Shown: positions 45,547 through 54,685, counted from the first letter of the stretch. The stretch is DNA of 64,000 nucleotides from Leptospirales bacterium (GCA_016788865.1 JAEUSB010000007.1:1-64000); one strand, 5' to 3'. Translations and numbers: made by a program. Notes: generated from the letters alone by a model not told the origin.

Positions 45547-46692
45547 TTATTCGACTTTTCTTGCGATGACCAGGTTAGATTTGCCCTGGCCCTGGTAAAA
45601 GCCATACCCAAATGCAAATGGCAATGGATGGCGCTCTTTCGCGAACGCTTCCTTCATTGCAGGCTGGACTTGAGGCGTGTACTGTAACAATGGAAACGGG
45701 TGAATGTATTCGCCGTAGTTCTTCAGCTTCCATTTGGAATCAAACTTATCGTACGGGATACCGGAATCGTCTTGAATGATCTTGCTCGATCTTGCCAGGA
45801 CGAAATCACGGAACTCATAACCGAGCTTGAAATGCATGAGGTACTCGGCGGACTTGAACATAGTGATAAAGTCGCCGAATTGCTTAAAGAACTTGCCTTC
45901 CGGTTTGTCCGGATTTGCAGAATCTGGACCTATGCGAATGCGGAGAAATTGGAGAGTGCGATCTTCTGAATCACCCGGAGCGCGAAATGTAATGCGAATT
46001 CCGCTCAGTACTGCGAGTCTGCCTTCACGTGGCGTGGGTGCCATTGGAACGATCTTTCCATCGTTATCCAGGCGAACGGTTTCGATGTTCCGGATATTGA
46101 GACCAAGGCGGGCAGCAAAGACCAGAATAGCCGGAGTAACACCTTCAAGATAGCGATTGGCAGTCTCCGCCTTCATAGACTCCGTCCAGAAGTAGTTGCG
46201 AATAGAAATCTGCCCAACCATGCGCTGGAGGGTAGTCATACCGCTTACCAGTTCATGGTCGCTCAACTTGAATGGCTCAGGAACGGAACCGGCATCTTCA
46301 AGACCAATCATCAGGTACTGCTTACAGTCTGGCAGCATGGTAAAAAAGTTTCCAAAATCCGCTCCACTGAGCGGGTAGAATGCAAGGCGATTCTCGCAAG
46401 CATCCGGTAACTGATCTTTTTTCCATTCGCGCATTGGTGCGAGACTGGAACGCTCAATAGATTTCCACGCAGTATCCATCAGCGCTACGTGATTCTTGTA
46501 AAAAGCAGACTCCGTGGCGCGCTTGATTTCGGGGGAAGGATTTTCGATTGGGAGGCCTGCAAGATAGCGCGCTACGTCATTGAAATGTGATGTTTCAGGA
46601 GCATTCTGGGCACCGGGCCCCCCCTGCGTTTGCGGAGAACAGGCGAGCAGTCCGACAAATAGTAAAAAGACTTTAGTTTTCTGAATTTTCAT
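45547..46692 (-). CDS. Hypothetical lipoprotein, 381 aa
   Basis: I recognise no named family. The signal 'VFLLFVGLLACS' has the lipid Cys at about 18, and the next residues are a Gln/Gly/Pro-rich linker. The mature domain of about 340 residues is mixed alpha/beta. It contains two Cys-linked patches ('DACENRLAFYPLSGADFGNFF' and 'LPDCKQYLMIGLED') that could form a disulfide. Its overall composition resembles large surface lipoproteins of spirochaetes. GGGGA lies before the ATG. It is separated by 92 bases from the lipoprotein gene upstream on the same strand. Confidence 0.68.
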   Translation of the reverse strand: MKIQKTKVFLLFVGLLACSPQTQGGPGAQNAPETSHFNDVARYLAGLPIENPSPEIKRATESAFYKNHVALMDTAWKSIERSSLAPMREWKKDQLPDACENRLAFYPLSGADFGNFFTMLPDCKQYLMIGLEDAGSVPEPFKLSDHELVSGMTTLQRMVGQISIRNYFWTESMKAETANRYLEGVTPAILVFAARLGLNIRNIETVRLDNDGKIVPMAPTPREGRLAVLSGIRITFRAPGDSEDRTLQFLRIRIGPDSANPDKPEGKFFKQFGDFITMFKSAEYLMHFKLGYEFRDFVLARSSKIIQDDSGIPYDKFDSKWKLKNYGEYIHPFPLLQYTPQVQPAMKEAFAKERHPLPFAFGYGFYQGQGKSNLVIARKVE

Positions 46693-46784
46693 GAATTTCC
46701 CCGAAGAAACAGCAGGAAATTTCTAAACGACTGTCCGGGCAAGCGCAAATCGGAACCGGTGCATGCGAGATTTCCATGAGTTGC

Positions 46785-47678
46785 TCAGGGCAACACAACA
46801 TCCCCATTTTCCACCCTGGCAATATCCACAAAGTCGTGTCGTTTCAATACAAAGGAGGTTCCATCCGAACTATTCCAGGCCAGCAAGGTTCTATTTGAGT
46901 TATCCTCTACAAGATACTCGCGAACCGTCGATTTATCCCCGAACCTGACTGATACCTTCAACGATTTGCGCATGGTCCCGAGGATCGGAATTTCACTGCG
47001 CTCGGGTGAAAGTGTGCCCGGCTCATAACGGGCCCCTTGCGCTCTGTGCTTATGATCGCCCTCTACCCCGGGCAAGTTCGCACTCACCAGGATTGGGAAT
47101 ATCTGTAGATTGCGAAAGTGCTCAACCTGGGGAGATCGGGCGATGAGTGGCAGCTCATCGAGCAGCACGGCGCGATCAACGGAAGCGACTTCCGGTCGTG
47201 CCAGGACCAGTTCCCCGTCACCTTCATTTGGAGAATGATAGAAGATCCGATCCAATCCACCCTGTGGCAGGAACGTTCGAGAACTCGTGCCCGACCATTC
47301 CTGGCTAGAACCTGCGACACGCATCAATGCTCCATCTTTCTGACGCCAGAAAATGGAAGTTGCGAAGATCGCTCCGGTTTGCAGTCTATAGAGCTGGGTC
47401 TGCCGTACTACAGGAATTGAATCGGGGTGATTTTCAGGGCTTTTGCGGCGCTTCAGCCCATCCATCGATTCCAGAGAGGTAATGAAGATCACTTCAGCGG
47501 GCCGGGTCTGACCCCGATACGCGAGGGTTCCCTGGTAAACAGCAATTTCAGCTTTGCTACGAAAGCCCTCGCCTGCAAGGAAGGGGAAATGGAATCTGTC
47601 CTGAACGGGATGTCCGCAATTGGAAAAAAAGGGAGTTGCGCAAATTGAAAAAACCGTGGCTTGAAGTACTTTCCGCAT
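46785..47678 (-). CDS. Hypothetical lipoprotein, 297 aa
   Basis: This protein has a relaxed lipobox 'TPFFSNC' (Cys21), acceptable for spirochaetes. The mature region is beta-rich with 'FRSKAEIAVYQGTLAYRGQTRPAEVIFITSLE' and 'GALMRVAGSSQEW', and no recognised family. The sequence pattern suggests a domain of the kind that binds at the periplasmic face. It is divergent from the SRPBCC gene (40 bases between starts) and precedes another lipoprotein gene on the same strand. Confidence 0.66.
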   Translation of the reverse strand: MRKVLQATVFSICATPFFSNCGHPVQDRFHFPFLAGEGFRSKAEIAVYQGTLAYRGQTRPAEVIFITSLESMDGLKRRKSPENHPDSIPVVRQTQLYRLQTGAIFATSIFWRQKDGALMRVAGSSQEWSGTSSRTFLPQGGLDRIFYHSPNEGDGELVLARPEVASVDRAVLLDELPLIARSPQVEHFRNLQIFPILVSANLPGVEGDHKHRAQGARYEPGTLSPERSEIPILGTMRKSLKVSVRFGDKSTVREYLVEDNSNRTLLAWNSSDGTSFVLKRHDFVDIARVENGDVVLP

Positions 47679-47718
47679 ATCTCAGCGTGATTGGGCAATA
47701 TTGCAGGGGAAGAACAAA

Positions 47719-48615
47719 ATGAGCCGTGAGTACGATTCCATCGACCCGATTCAAATGACTCTGAAACTGGGCTCAACCCCGCAAGCGGCTCATCGCGCCA
47801 TCACGTCGCAGACCGAGCTTCGCAAGTGGTGGGCACCACGCGTCATCATGTCACGCAATATCGTCTCTCAGGTCACCGGCAAAGATATGGAGATGAAGAT
47901 CCTCATGGAGGACAAGTATCGCCTGATCCGGTTTACGTGGCGTGGCCTTCAATGGAAGCGCGGCGTTCCTGAAACTGTCATCTCCTATGAAATTACGGAT
48001 CTCGGAGCGGCCCGAGGAAGCACAGGCCAGGGAATTCAAATTGATGTGAATCACGATGGCTGGAGTGATCCGGAAGAACGCAGCATTCAGGAAAAAATCT
48101 GGCAGCAGGCATTGCCTGGCTTGCGCGCACTTCTCGAAGGGAAGAAGTTTGTTGCCTGGTGGGAAGATGAACAAAACAAGTCAGGCGACCAGGGTTACAA
48201 AACAGCCGATCTGAAAGCCTTCCTGGAGCGCTCGGATAAAGAAGGACGCGGTAAGAACGATCGCAAGAAATCGATTCAAGCAATCTGGAAAATTTGCCAA
48301 TCCATGGACGGTCTCGGGGAATGGATCGTGAAGGAAAGCACGGGTGAATTTGAGCTGCGTGCGCGCGACGCCATGATATTTGCATCGATGAAAGGTGGAA
48401 TCCTCTGCCTGAACTGGCGCGAACTAGAAAAACTGCTTGGGAGAGAACTCGTCGATTTTGCAAACCGCTTATCTCTGGAACAAGATCTGGATCTGCAAAT
48501 CGGAAAAACGCAGGAAAAGATTGTTGGTAGGGATTTGAATCCAGACCTCTTCTCAAAATGGCTACACGAAGTGCTGGCTCATAAAAAAACGGAACCAAAG
48601 AAACGCAAACAGTAG
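47719..48615 (+). CDS. SRPBCC/AHSA1-like protein
   Basis: This 298-residue protein has an SRPBCC (START-like) N-terminal domain (about 8-140): 'AHRAITSQTELRKWWAPRVIM' and a hydrophobic-cavity strand pattern with 'RFTWRGLQWKRGVPETVISYEI'. The C-terminal domain (about 150-298) is helical and has no family I recognise. I start at ATG 47719 since AGGGGA lies eight bases upstream; TTG 47701 is in frame but without a site. Members bind lipids, polyketides or act as Hsp90 activators (AHSA1); the C-terminal half may define the specific role. Confidence 0.75.
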   Translation: MSREYDSIDPIQMTLKLGSTPQAAHRAITSQTELRKWWAPRVIMSRNIVSQVTGKDMEMKILMEDKYRLIRFTWRGLQWKRGVPETVISYEITDLGAARGSTGQGIQIDVNHDGWSDPEERSIQEKIWQQALPGLRALLEGKKFVAWWEDEQNKSGDQGYKTADLKAFLERSDKEGRGKNDRKKSIQAIWKICQSMDGLGEWIVKESTGEFELRARDAMIFASMKGGILCLNWRELEKLLGRELVDFANRLSLEQDLDLQIGKTQEKIVGRDLNPDLFSKWLHEVLAHKKTEPKKRKQ

Positions 48616-48641
48616 TGACAGCTTCCCCGGCCCGACGTGCG

Positions 48642-48659
48642 AAGTAGATTGAGCTACTT
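48642..48659. terminator. Small hairpin after the SRPBCC gene
   Basis: AAGTAG/CTACTT arms with a 6-base loop, 27 bases after the SRPBCC stop, followed within 15 bases by a short T-run. The stem is weak, so this is a low-confidence terminator. Confidence 0.3.
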
Positions 48660-48678
48660 TCCGTTGCCTGTTTTTCGG

Positions 48679-48706
48679 TTGACGTGACTATCCCTGGAAC
48701 TATGCT
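48679..48706 (+). promoter_or_regulatory. Candidate sigma-70 promoter for the ACT-domain gene
   Basis: TTGACG at 48679 and TATGCT at 48701 are separated by 16 bp. The -10 box ends 12 bases before the start codon at 48719, leaving no room for a Shine-Dalgarno leader, as at tmk. Confidence 0.45.
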
Positions 48707-48718
48707 TCCTGTGGCTGA

Positions 48719-49318
48719 ATGATTTCATTTTCCTGGACAGCCCTTTCAGAAAATATTTTTGAGATTCGTATCAAAACCCCGGTCACGCGGATCGGGACTT
48801 TGTATCGCCTGACGGCTGCAATCTACATTCTGGGACTTGATATCATTTCAGGCTCGGTCGATACCGCCTATGAAAACGGCGAAGAATTCACAGATGACAC
48901 ATTCTTGCTTCGTCCAGCTGCTGAGGGAGAAACGGATTTCGCATATTTTTCGGCTCGCGTCGGAGTGCTAATGGAAACTTTGATTCGCAACGAGAAAGAT
49001 CCCGACGATCTACTTCGCGAAAGGCAAATCGAGCCGCCTAACATCACCTTTCTTTTCGATGCACAACCAATGATTCAGTTCAGAGATTTGCCGGAAGGAA
49101 ACCTGACAGAATTTAGCATCACGAGCCTCAACCGTACAGGCTTGTTGTTTCACCTCACCCGAATTTTTGCGGAAGAAGAAATCAGTATCATTCGCGGGAC
49201 AATCAAGAGCGAGCAGGACACCGCAAAGGACCGATTTTTTGTCCAGCGGAATGGAGGTCCCATCAAAGCGGAAACGCGGGATCGGCTCATTCATCGGATT
49301 ACAGGCGTCCCACCTTAG
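48719..49318 (+). CDS. ACT-domain protein
   Basis: This protein of 199 residues appears to hold two ACT-like domains. The first spans about 10-60 and runs on to about 90 ('FEIRIKTPVTRIGTLYRLTAAIYILGLDIISGSVDT'). The second is at about 125-195 ('LTEFSITSLNRTGLLFHLTRIFAEEEISIIRGTI'). ACT domains bind small amino acids; the GlnD-type C-terminus and amino-acid-sensing regulators are the closest relatives. No catalytic domain is fused to it. It is a single-gene unit with a promoter almost touching its start codon. Confidence 0.78.
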   Translation: MISFSWTALSENIFEIRIKTPVTRIGTLYRLTAAIYILGLDIISGSVDTAYENGEEFTDDTFLLRPAAEGETDFAYFSARVGVLMETLIRNEKDPDDLLRERQIEPPNITFLFDAQPMIQFRDLPEGNLTEFSITSLNRTGLLFHLTRIFAEEEISIIRGTIKSEQDTAKDRFFVQRNGGPIKAETRDRLIHRITGVPP

Positions 49319-49371
49319 CCATTCAAGATTATTTCAGTGAACCAATTGGCTCAGAGAGCTATCAAACTGTT

Positions 49372-50235
49372 ATGTCCTTCCCCACGCGTCTGCTATTTCC
49401 TTTCCTGATCTGCAGTTGCATTTTGCTTTCAATGGAATGCCTCGGGATACGCTATAGTGTGGCCCTCACTGCAACTCAACCGGCCAACTCGGAACTGATT
49501 TCCCAGCTCGACGCCTACGTTCTTAAGAATACGGATCCCGCAGACGAAAGATCTGCCGAGCTGGTGTTCAAGGACAGGGTAACCGGAGTGAAGCTTGGCG
49601 CAACACACGTCCGCCTGCCCTACGAACTAAAGCCAGTGAGAAGTGCCATTGGGCCTGTGATCGCGGTTTCATATTTCAGCGGTGGGGAGAGCGGTTGTTG
49701 TTTTCAAATGGATTTGCTGCAGCGCAAGGGAAACAGCCTTAGAACTTCCTCCATTTCAACAACTGCTTACGGCGCGGCCCCGGAAATTCGAGACGTGGAC
49801 AGCAATGGAGTCGATGAGATCATTGTCACTAACACCGATTTCTATGGTCGCTCCCATAAATCTGATGCCTGCGAACTAACCCCCGGCATTCATCAGGGAA
49901 TTTCTGATCTCCGCTTTCCCGGCCTCTGGCATATTTCCGAAGGGGGCAAAGAGTTAGGACTCATCGAAGTAACGTTCAATCCTGTTTACGTTTCGTTCGT
50001 TCAGGCGTCCATGTTGGAGGCCGCAGGCTACCTGAAATCGCACAAAGGCCAGCCTCTACAATGTGGCAGCAGCCCGGATTTGGCGAGCTACGGGCAGCTT
50101 ATCCAGTATGCCCGCAAGATGGATCAGGAGTCCGAGGGATTCCGGCAGCTCCGCGAGGCGGGAATTCTGGTCACCTGCCCGTGTCTGAGGGTCAAGCAAC
50201 AGTCCATGGCGGATTTTGTGATGCTCCTGGACTGA
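49372..50235 (+). CDS. Hypothetical exported protein with FG-GAP-like motif
   Basis: The N-terminus has a hydrophobic export signal (about residues 5-30) and may be lipid-attached at a Cys (SMEC). The mature protein is beta-rich. 'EIRDVDSNGVDEIIVTNTDF' matches the DxDxNGxDE calcium loop of FG-GAP/VCBS repeats, and only one copy is seen. A C-terminal cysteine-rich helix ('ILVTCPCLRV') could be disulfide-bonded. No function can be assigned. It is followed by 195 bases of intergenic DNA with a strong hairpin before the radical SAM gene. Confidence 0.6.
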   Translation: MSFPTRLLFPFLICSCILLSMECLGIRYSVALTATQPANSELISQLDAYVLKNTDPADERSAELVFKDRVTGVKLGATHVRLPYELKPVRSAIGPVIAVSYFSGGESGCCFQMDLLQRKGNSLRTSSISTTAYGAAPEIRDVDSNGVDEIIVTNTDFYGRSHKSDACELTPGIHQGISDLRFPGLWHISEGGKELGLIEVTFNPVYVSFVQASMLEAAGYLKSHKGQPLQCGSSPDLASYGQLIQYARKMDQESEGFRQLREAGILVTCPCLRVKQQSMADFVMLLD

Positions 50236-50339
50236 GCGCACCCGAAAAGCTGCCCCTGGGACCTAAAAGTACCCCTGAAAGGGCCCACGGCGGAACGGGA
50301 TGCAAAAAAACCCACTGAAACACCCATTTTGAGCCTGTT

Positions 50340-50371
50340 TTTTGACGGGACCCGGCAGCGGGCCGTCAAAA
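50340..50371. terminator. Strong interrupted hairpin upstream of radical SAM gene
   Basis: TTTTGACGG/CCGTCAAAA outer arms (9 bp) enclose CCCG/CGGG (4 bp) and a 4-base loop, with a 2-base bulge. The outer arm starts in a T-run. It is a terminator for the preceding gene or a leader element for the next gene; the downstream U-tract needed for intrinsic termination is missing. Confidence 0.5.
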
Positions 50372-50376
50372 TAGAA

Positions 50377-50406
50377 TTGCTTTCCTGGCCGGTTTGCAGT
50401 TTATAG
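50377..50406 (+). promoter_or_regulatory. Candidate promoter for the radical SAM gene
   Basis: TTGCTT at 50377 and TTATAG at 50401 with an 18-bp spacer. The start codon with its GAGGAG site lies 25 bases downstream, a normal leader length. Confidence 0.35.
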
Positions 50407-50430
50407 CAGAAGTCCAAAGAGGAGCCTAAC

Positions 50431-52002
50431 ATGCAAGCAGTCGCGAGCAACCTTCACACTAAGGGTCAGATCCTTACGGATGAAGAGATCAAGAAATCCA
50501 TATCGAAAGTCGCAAGGCCGGATGACCAGTTAACCCTGGCGCCTCTGCTGACTCCTCCAAAGCGTGTCCTGCTAATCGTGCCTCCTGGAACCATGGAAGA
50601 AAGCTACGGAAGGCTTTCGGCAGCTGCCGGGGAACTTCCAATGCTCGGACTTGCATACGTGGCGGCATCTCTGCGCGACCAGGGCCATGATGTTAAGATC
50701 ATCGATTATGAAGTCAATGCCTGGTCACTGAAGCGCGTCCGTCCAGACATTGAGGATTGGAGACCGGATGTGGTCGGAATGACTGCATATATCACCAACC
50801 TGCGCCGCTGCGGTGCAGTCGCAAAGATCGTCAAAGAAGTAGATCCTGGCATTACAGTAATCCTCGGCGGTCCGCAGGTCTCCGTATTCCCGGAAGAAGG
50901 CTTCACTTCCCCGCATGTTGATATCATAGCACTATCAGAGGGAGAGGTAATCATTCGCAATGTAATGAACGCCCTCGGTGATGTGGAAAAATTAAAGAAG
51001 GTGAAAGGGATCTGGTTCCGCCATGGGTCAGAGATCATTCAGAACGAACGCGAAAGCCTCGTAGATAACCTGGACATGCTTCCACCGCCCGCGCTGGACC
51101 TTTACGAGATGCACAAATACTTCCCGGCGTCGCACGTTCGTGGACGTAAAGTGGCGCACCTGCTCACCTCCAGGGGCTGTCCGTTCAAGTGCACGTTCTG
51201 CGAAACCAAACTGACGTTTGGAAGAAGCTTCAGATACCACTCCAAAGAAAGAGTTATCGAAGATATGATGAGCCTTGTTAAGCAGGGCTACAACAGCTTT
51301 CAATTCTATGATGACATCTTCACTGTGAACAAGAAGCGCGTTGAAGAACTGTGCCATGCCATCATCGACAGTGGTTTCAAAGTGCAGTGGATGTGCTGGA
51401 CTCGCACAAACTGCGTTAGTCCGGACCTTCTCGCCCTGATGAAGAAAGCGGGTTGCTACTTAATTACATTTGGAGCAGAATCCGGAAATGAAGAATCCTT
51501 GAAGCTCATCAAGAAGAACCTTGGTGTAGAAAAGAATTTCGAAGGGATCAAGATGACGCATGACGCGGGAATCCGCACAATGTCGTCCTTCATGCTTGGT
51601 CTGCCGGGTGAAACGCCTGAGATGACACAAAAGACCATCCAGTTTGCTCTCGATAGCCTGCTCGATTATGCGATTTTCCCAATTACTGAACCGTATCCAG
51701 GCACAGAAATGTGGGTCGATGCGCAGAAGTATGGAACATTTGATACTTCAGGGAAGTTCAAAAACAACCTGTTGTCAGAGAACTCGGCTGTTTGGGTACC
51801 TCACGGAAGAAATCGTGAAGAACTCGAAAAGTTCGCGGCGTCTGCAATGAGACAGTTCTATTTCCGTCCGCGGATTATCTGGCGCTCGTTTTTGAACCTT
51901 CTGCTCATGCCACCCGGCCGCGCTTTCCGCTTTGTATTTGGCGGTTTGAAGTTCTTCATGGTGAGCCTTTTCCAGAAGGCGCACGCCGGTGCACGCTACT
52001 AG
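50431..52002 (+). CDS. Cobalamin-dependent radical SAM protein
   Basis: This 523-residue protein pairs a B12-binding domain with a radical SAM domain. The cobalamin domain (about 45-190) has the Rossmann-like pattern 'LPMLGLAYVAASLRDQGHDVKIIDYE', though the classical DxHxxG lower-ligand motif is not evident. Radical SAM: CxxxCxxC at Cys250, Cys254, Cys257 ('RGCPFKCTFCETK'), and 'FGAESGNEESLKLIKK' further on. The C-terminal 100 residues resemble the HpnJ/BchE-type tail. Members methylate or rearrange unactivated carbons. GAGGAG lies six bases before the ATG. The gene following it encodes a heparinase-like protein. Confidence 0.88.
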   Translation: MQAVASNLHTKGQILTDEEIKKSISKVARPDDQLTLAPLLTPPKRVLLIVPPGTMEESYGRLSAAAGELPMLGLAYVAASLRDQGHDVKIIDYEVNAWSLKRVRPDIEDWRPDVVGMTAYITNLRRCGAVAKIVKEVDPGITVILGGPQVSVFPEEGFTSPHVDIIALSEGEVIIRNVMNALGDVEKLKKVKGIWFRHGSEIIQNERESLVDNLDMLPPPALDLYEMHKYFPASHVRGRKVAHLLTSRGCPFKCTFCETKLTFGRSFRYHSKERVIEDMMSLVKQGYNSFQFYDDIFTVNKKRVEELCHAIIDSGFKVQWMCWTRTNCVSPDLLALMKKAGCYLITFGAESGNEESLKLIKKNLGVEKNFEGIKMTHDAGIRTMSSFMLGLPGETPEMTQKTIQFALDSLLDYAIFPITEPYPGTEMWVDAQKYGTFDTSGKFKNNLLSENSAVWVPHGRNREELEKFAASAMRQFYFRPRIIWRSFLNLLLMPPGRAFRFVFGGLKFFMVSLFQKAHAGARY

Positions 52003-52020
52003 TCCAGATTTCTCAGGATA

Positions 52021-52042
52021 CGCTGCTGCAATTGTAGCAGCG
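52021..52042. terminator. Hairpin between the radical SAM and heparinase-like genes
   Basis: CGCTGCT/AGCAGCG arms with an 8-base loop begin 18 bases after the radical SAM stop. It may attenuate read-through into the next gene or mark the end of transcription. No T-tract follows. Confidence 0.45.
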
Positions 52043-52061
52043 TAACAGCGCCAGGCCCCGT

Positions 52062-53690
52062 TTGACCTCTTCTGTGGAGAATCCATACATTAAGCCAATG
52101 CAAAGGGGACTTGCGCGTCTTCTGGCGCTGGCCAATCGCAATCCGGTTTCGCAAACCTATGGATGCCTGGACCGAAACTACTGGCACTTCAAGACCATCA
52201 TTGATTTCCCTTGTGCCACATACCAGCACCCCGTCCTGGGCCTGGCGCAGCTTCGCAGCAACGGCTTTGCACAGGCACAGAGCTCGTTTGTCTCGGAAAC
52301 AATCCGCGCCGCGATTCTCTACTGGTGTAAAATTCAAAACCGCGACGGATCATTCAATGAGTACTACGAGAATGATCGAAGCTTCTGTCCCGGAGCCTTC
52401 ACAACCTTTGGCATTGCTCATGCATTCATGAACTCCCAGGATTTATTCACTGAGGCAGAAAGCAGTGCGATACAAAAAGCGCTCGTGAAGAGTGCCATGT
52501 GGCTTGCCGGCCATGCGTTCACTGTTGTTCAGAATCAAATGATAGCATCAATGGTTTCGCTGTTTCTGGTTTCGCGAATCACGTCAAACAAGGATGTCCA
52601 GGCAGCATTTGAAAAAAGACGTGCGGAGATTCTACAAAGTCAGACCGACGAAGGTTGGTTTCCCGAGTACGGAGGCGCGGACACTGGATATTCATGGAAA
52701 GCAATGGATTTGTTCTGCATCTATTTGCAACAGAATAGAGAAGACCAAGAGGTTGTACGGGCTACGCAAAAGCTGGCTGATTTTCTGGTCAATTTTACCC
52801 ATCCCGATGGAACAATGGGAGGAGACTATTGCAGCCGAGCGACACAGCATATCTTTCCATTCTCGCTTGAGTTCCTTTCCAATTCTTTTTCGACACCTGC
52901 GGTTGAGCATTTGAAATCATGGTTTGTTGATCAGAAAGATTCCATGATCGACATGACAAGCGTCGACGAAAAGTATCTGGCCTACTTCTATTTCAACTCA
53001 TACTCGCTCGCCACATTGGCCTGGAAAAAATCACCAGCGACGGATCTCTGGAAGAAAACAAAATTTCCGGATCTGGTTCGCTTGAACGAAAGCAATTTGC
53101 TCAGGGCCCGTGTGGGTGATATCACTGCATGGGTCGATTGTGGTCGAAACGGTGTATGCAGAATATACCAGGGAACGAAATTGCTGTACGCGGATTCGGG
53201 CTATGTGGCAAGAGCAGACGGAGCCATCGTGGCCAGTCAGTTAGGCAGCTCAGTTGCCGAGGTCAAATCAGCAGAGCATCTGCTACAGATACAAACAAAG
53301 GGCGCGGCTGGAAAGGTCGATGACACTTTACCATTGCGTCGTTGGATCGTGTTGTTCAAACTCGTTTGCAAAACAGTATTGCGCTTTGATAGCTTGAGTT
53401 ACTGGTTCAGCGTCTTTATCAAGAAAAGTCGCGTAGCCCGTAAAACCCCGAGTACCGTCCAGATGGAGCGGTCCATCGAGATAAGCACGAAAGGCGTCAC
53501 CATTCGCGACTCGATCACAGCACAGAGGAGCCTGGATGAAGTGAGGCTGACGCATTTCTGGACCTGCGTTCACAGCCCTTCGGGTCGATTTGTTCCCTTG
53601 CCTTACCTTGAGCCGCTAACCTTTGAGTACTCATCCACGCTTTCAGGAAAATCCCACGAATCCAGAGTCACGTGCGAAACCACAGGATGA
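52062..53690 (+). CDS. Heparinase II/III-like alpha/alpha-toroid protein
   Basis: The 542-residue protein has an N-terminal helical toroid (about residues 5-330) with paired helices such as 'AAILYWCKIQNRDGSFNEYYEND' and 'WFPEYGGADTGYSWKAMDL', typical of heparinase/alginate-lyase-like and prenyl/terpene-like toroids. The C-terminal beta-rich half (about 335-540) resembles the heparinase II/III C-terminal sandwich. No signal peptide was seen, so it may be cytoplasmic, unlike true lyases. The start is unclear: TTG 52062, GTG 52074 and ATG 52098 are open; no ribosome site decides. It probably pairs with the preceding radical SAM enzyme. Confidence 0.65.
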   Translation: MTSSVENPYIKPMQRGLARLLALANRNPVSQTYGCLDRNYWHFKTIIDFPCATYQHPVLGLAQLRSNGFAQAQSSFVSETIRAAILYWCKIQNRDGSFNEYYENDRSFCPGAFTTFGIAHAFMNSQDLFTEAESSAIQKALVKSAMWLAGHAFTVVQNQMIASMVSLFLVSRITSNKDVQAAFEKRRAEILQSQTDEGWFPEYGGADTGYSWKAMDLFCIYLQQNREDQEVVRATQKLADFLVNFTHPDGTMGGDYCSRATQHIFPFSLEFLSNSFSTPAVEHLKSWFVDQKDSMIDMTSVDEKYLAYFYFNSYSLATLAWKKSPATDLWKKTKFPDLVRLNESNLLRARVGDITAWVDCGRNGVCRIYQGTKLLYADSGYVARADGAIVASQLGSSVAEVKSAEHLLQIQTKGAAGKVDDTLPLRRWIVLFKLVCKTVLRFDSLSYWFSVFIKKSRVARKTPSTVQMERSIEISTKGVTIRDSITAQRSLDEVRLTHFWTCVHSPSGRFVPLPYLEPLTFEYSSTLSGKSHESRVTCETTG

Positions 53691-53783
53691 CGCGCTAACC
53701 GATTGGATGTTTATTCGTTCGCGCATTTCTGCGTATCGTTCGCTTCGTTCAATTTGCCGTTTCTAAGGTTTGAGCGTTCATTC

Positions 53784-54644
53784 TCAGAGATAGCGCTTTC
53801 GCCAGTTTTCGATGCGTGCCAGCTTCTCCTGGCAAGCGTCCCGGGTCACGCCCAGGCTTGCGCGAGAATCTTTGAAAAACTGACGTTGATTTGAAGGATG
53901 TTTGAGCATTTCTTCTTCGGGAACATTTTCCGTCATATGCCTGAGGTCCTCTGCATACTTGAGGAGACGCGCAAAGGAATCCGCAAGGCGATCCTGCCAT
54001 TCCCAGCGCCGCATTGATTCCAGTTTCATGGGCTCATCTGCAATGGAGTCCAGAACCTTTCGCTTCTCCGGTGCAACGCGAATCATTGCCGCATGAATCG
54101 ATGGAGGTCTTCCGAGCCACTCCTTGCAGACGGTGATTGACTCATCCGCCTTGCGCCACGCTTCGCGTTCAATATCGCGCGAAAGGTCCATGAACTCCTG
54201 CGTCAGCACGTTCTCAAATACCCGTGACTGTCTGAGTTTTGTCATGGAAGCTTGCTGGCTCTCCTTGAGCCGTGGCAATTCTGCGAGGCATTCTTCTACA
54301 AACTTCTGCTCATGAAAGACTTCGTCGTCTGGAATGAACGGCGTTGACGATTGAGAAGACTCTTCCTCCAGAACGCTTTCGGACACAGAGCCAGTTGCCG
54401 CTGTCCGATCAGGAGTCTTCTTCTTGTCTTGAATGATCGTTTGCTGAAGACGTCTGGCTTCAAGTCGATTGGAGACTACCTGAACAATTTCGGGTCTGCG
54501 TGTCTTGAGATTAAAGCGCAGGGCGTAACGATTTCCCTGGCGATCTATGAATCGCTTGTCCATATCCCGAACTGATATCTTTAGCACATCGATTTCATCG
54601 ATGGACTCAATGGGTATATAGTTATGCTGCAACAGACCACCCAC
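53784..54644 (-). CDS. Hypothetical coiled-coil protein, 286 aa
   Basis: I recognise no family. The N-terminal 60 residues form a beta-rich part ('YIPIESIDEIDVLKISVRDMDKRFIDRQGNRYALRF'). An acidic, Ser/Thr-rich linker follows (about 70-105), then a long helical region to the C-terminus with regular heptads ('VFENVLTQEFMDLSRDIEREAWRKADESI'). No export signal is seen. The start is a GTG with no clear ribosome site; TTG 54632 is possible. It follows the DUF4015 gene by 41 bases on the same strand and may be its partner. Confidence 0.6.
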   Translation of the reverse strand: MGGLLQHNYIPIESIDEIDVLKISVRDMDKRFIDRQGNRYALRFNLKTRRPEIVQVVSNRLEARRLQQTIIQDKKKTPDRTAATGSVSESVLEEESSQSSTPFIPDDEVFHEQKFVEECLAELPRLKESQQASMTKLRQSRVFENVLTQEFMDLSRDIEREAWRKADESITVCKEWLGRPPSIHAAMIRVAPEKRKVLDSIADEPMKLESMRRWEWQDRLADSFARLLKYAEDLRHMTENVPEEEMLKHPSNQRQFFKDSRASLGVTRDACQEKLARIENWRKRYL

Positions 54645-54685
54645 CCGGAAAAGAATCCTCTGGCTTCCCGGGTCTCAAAGCCAGA

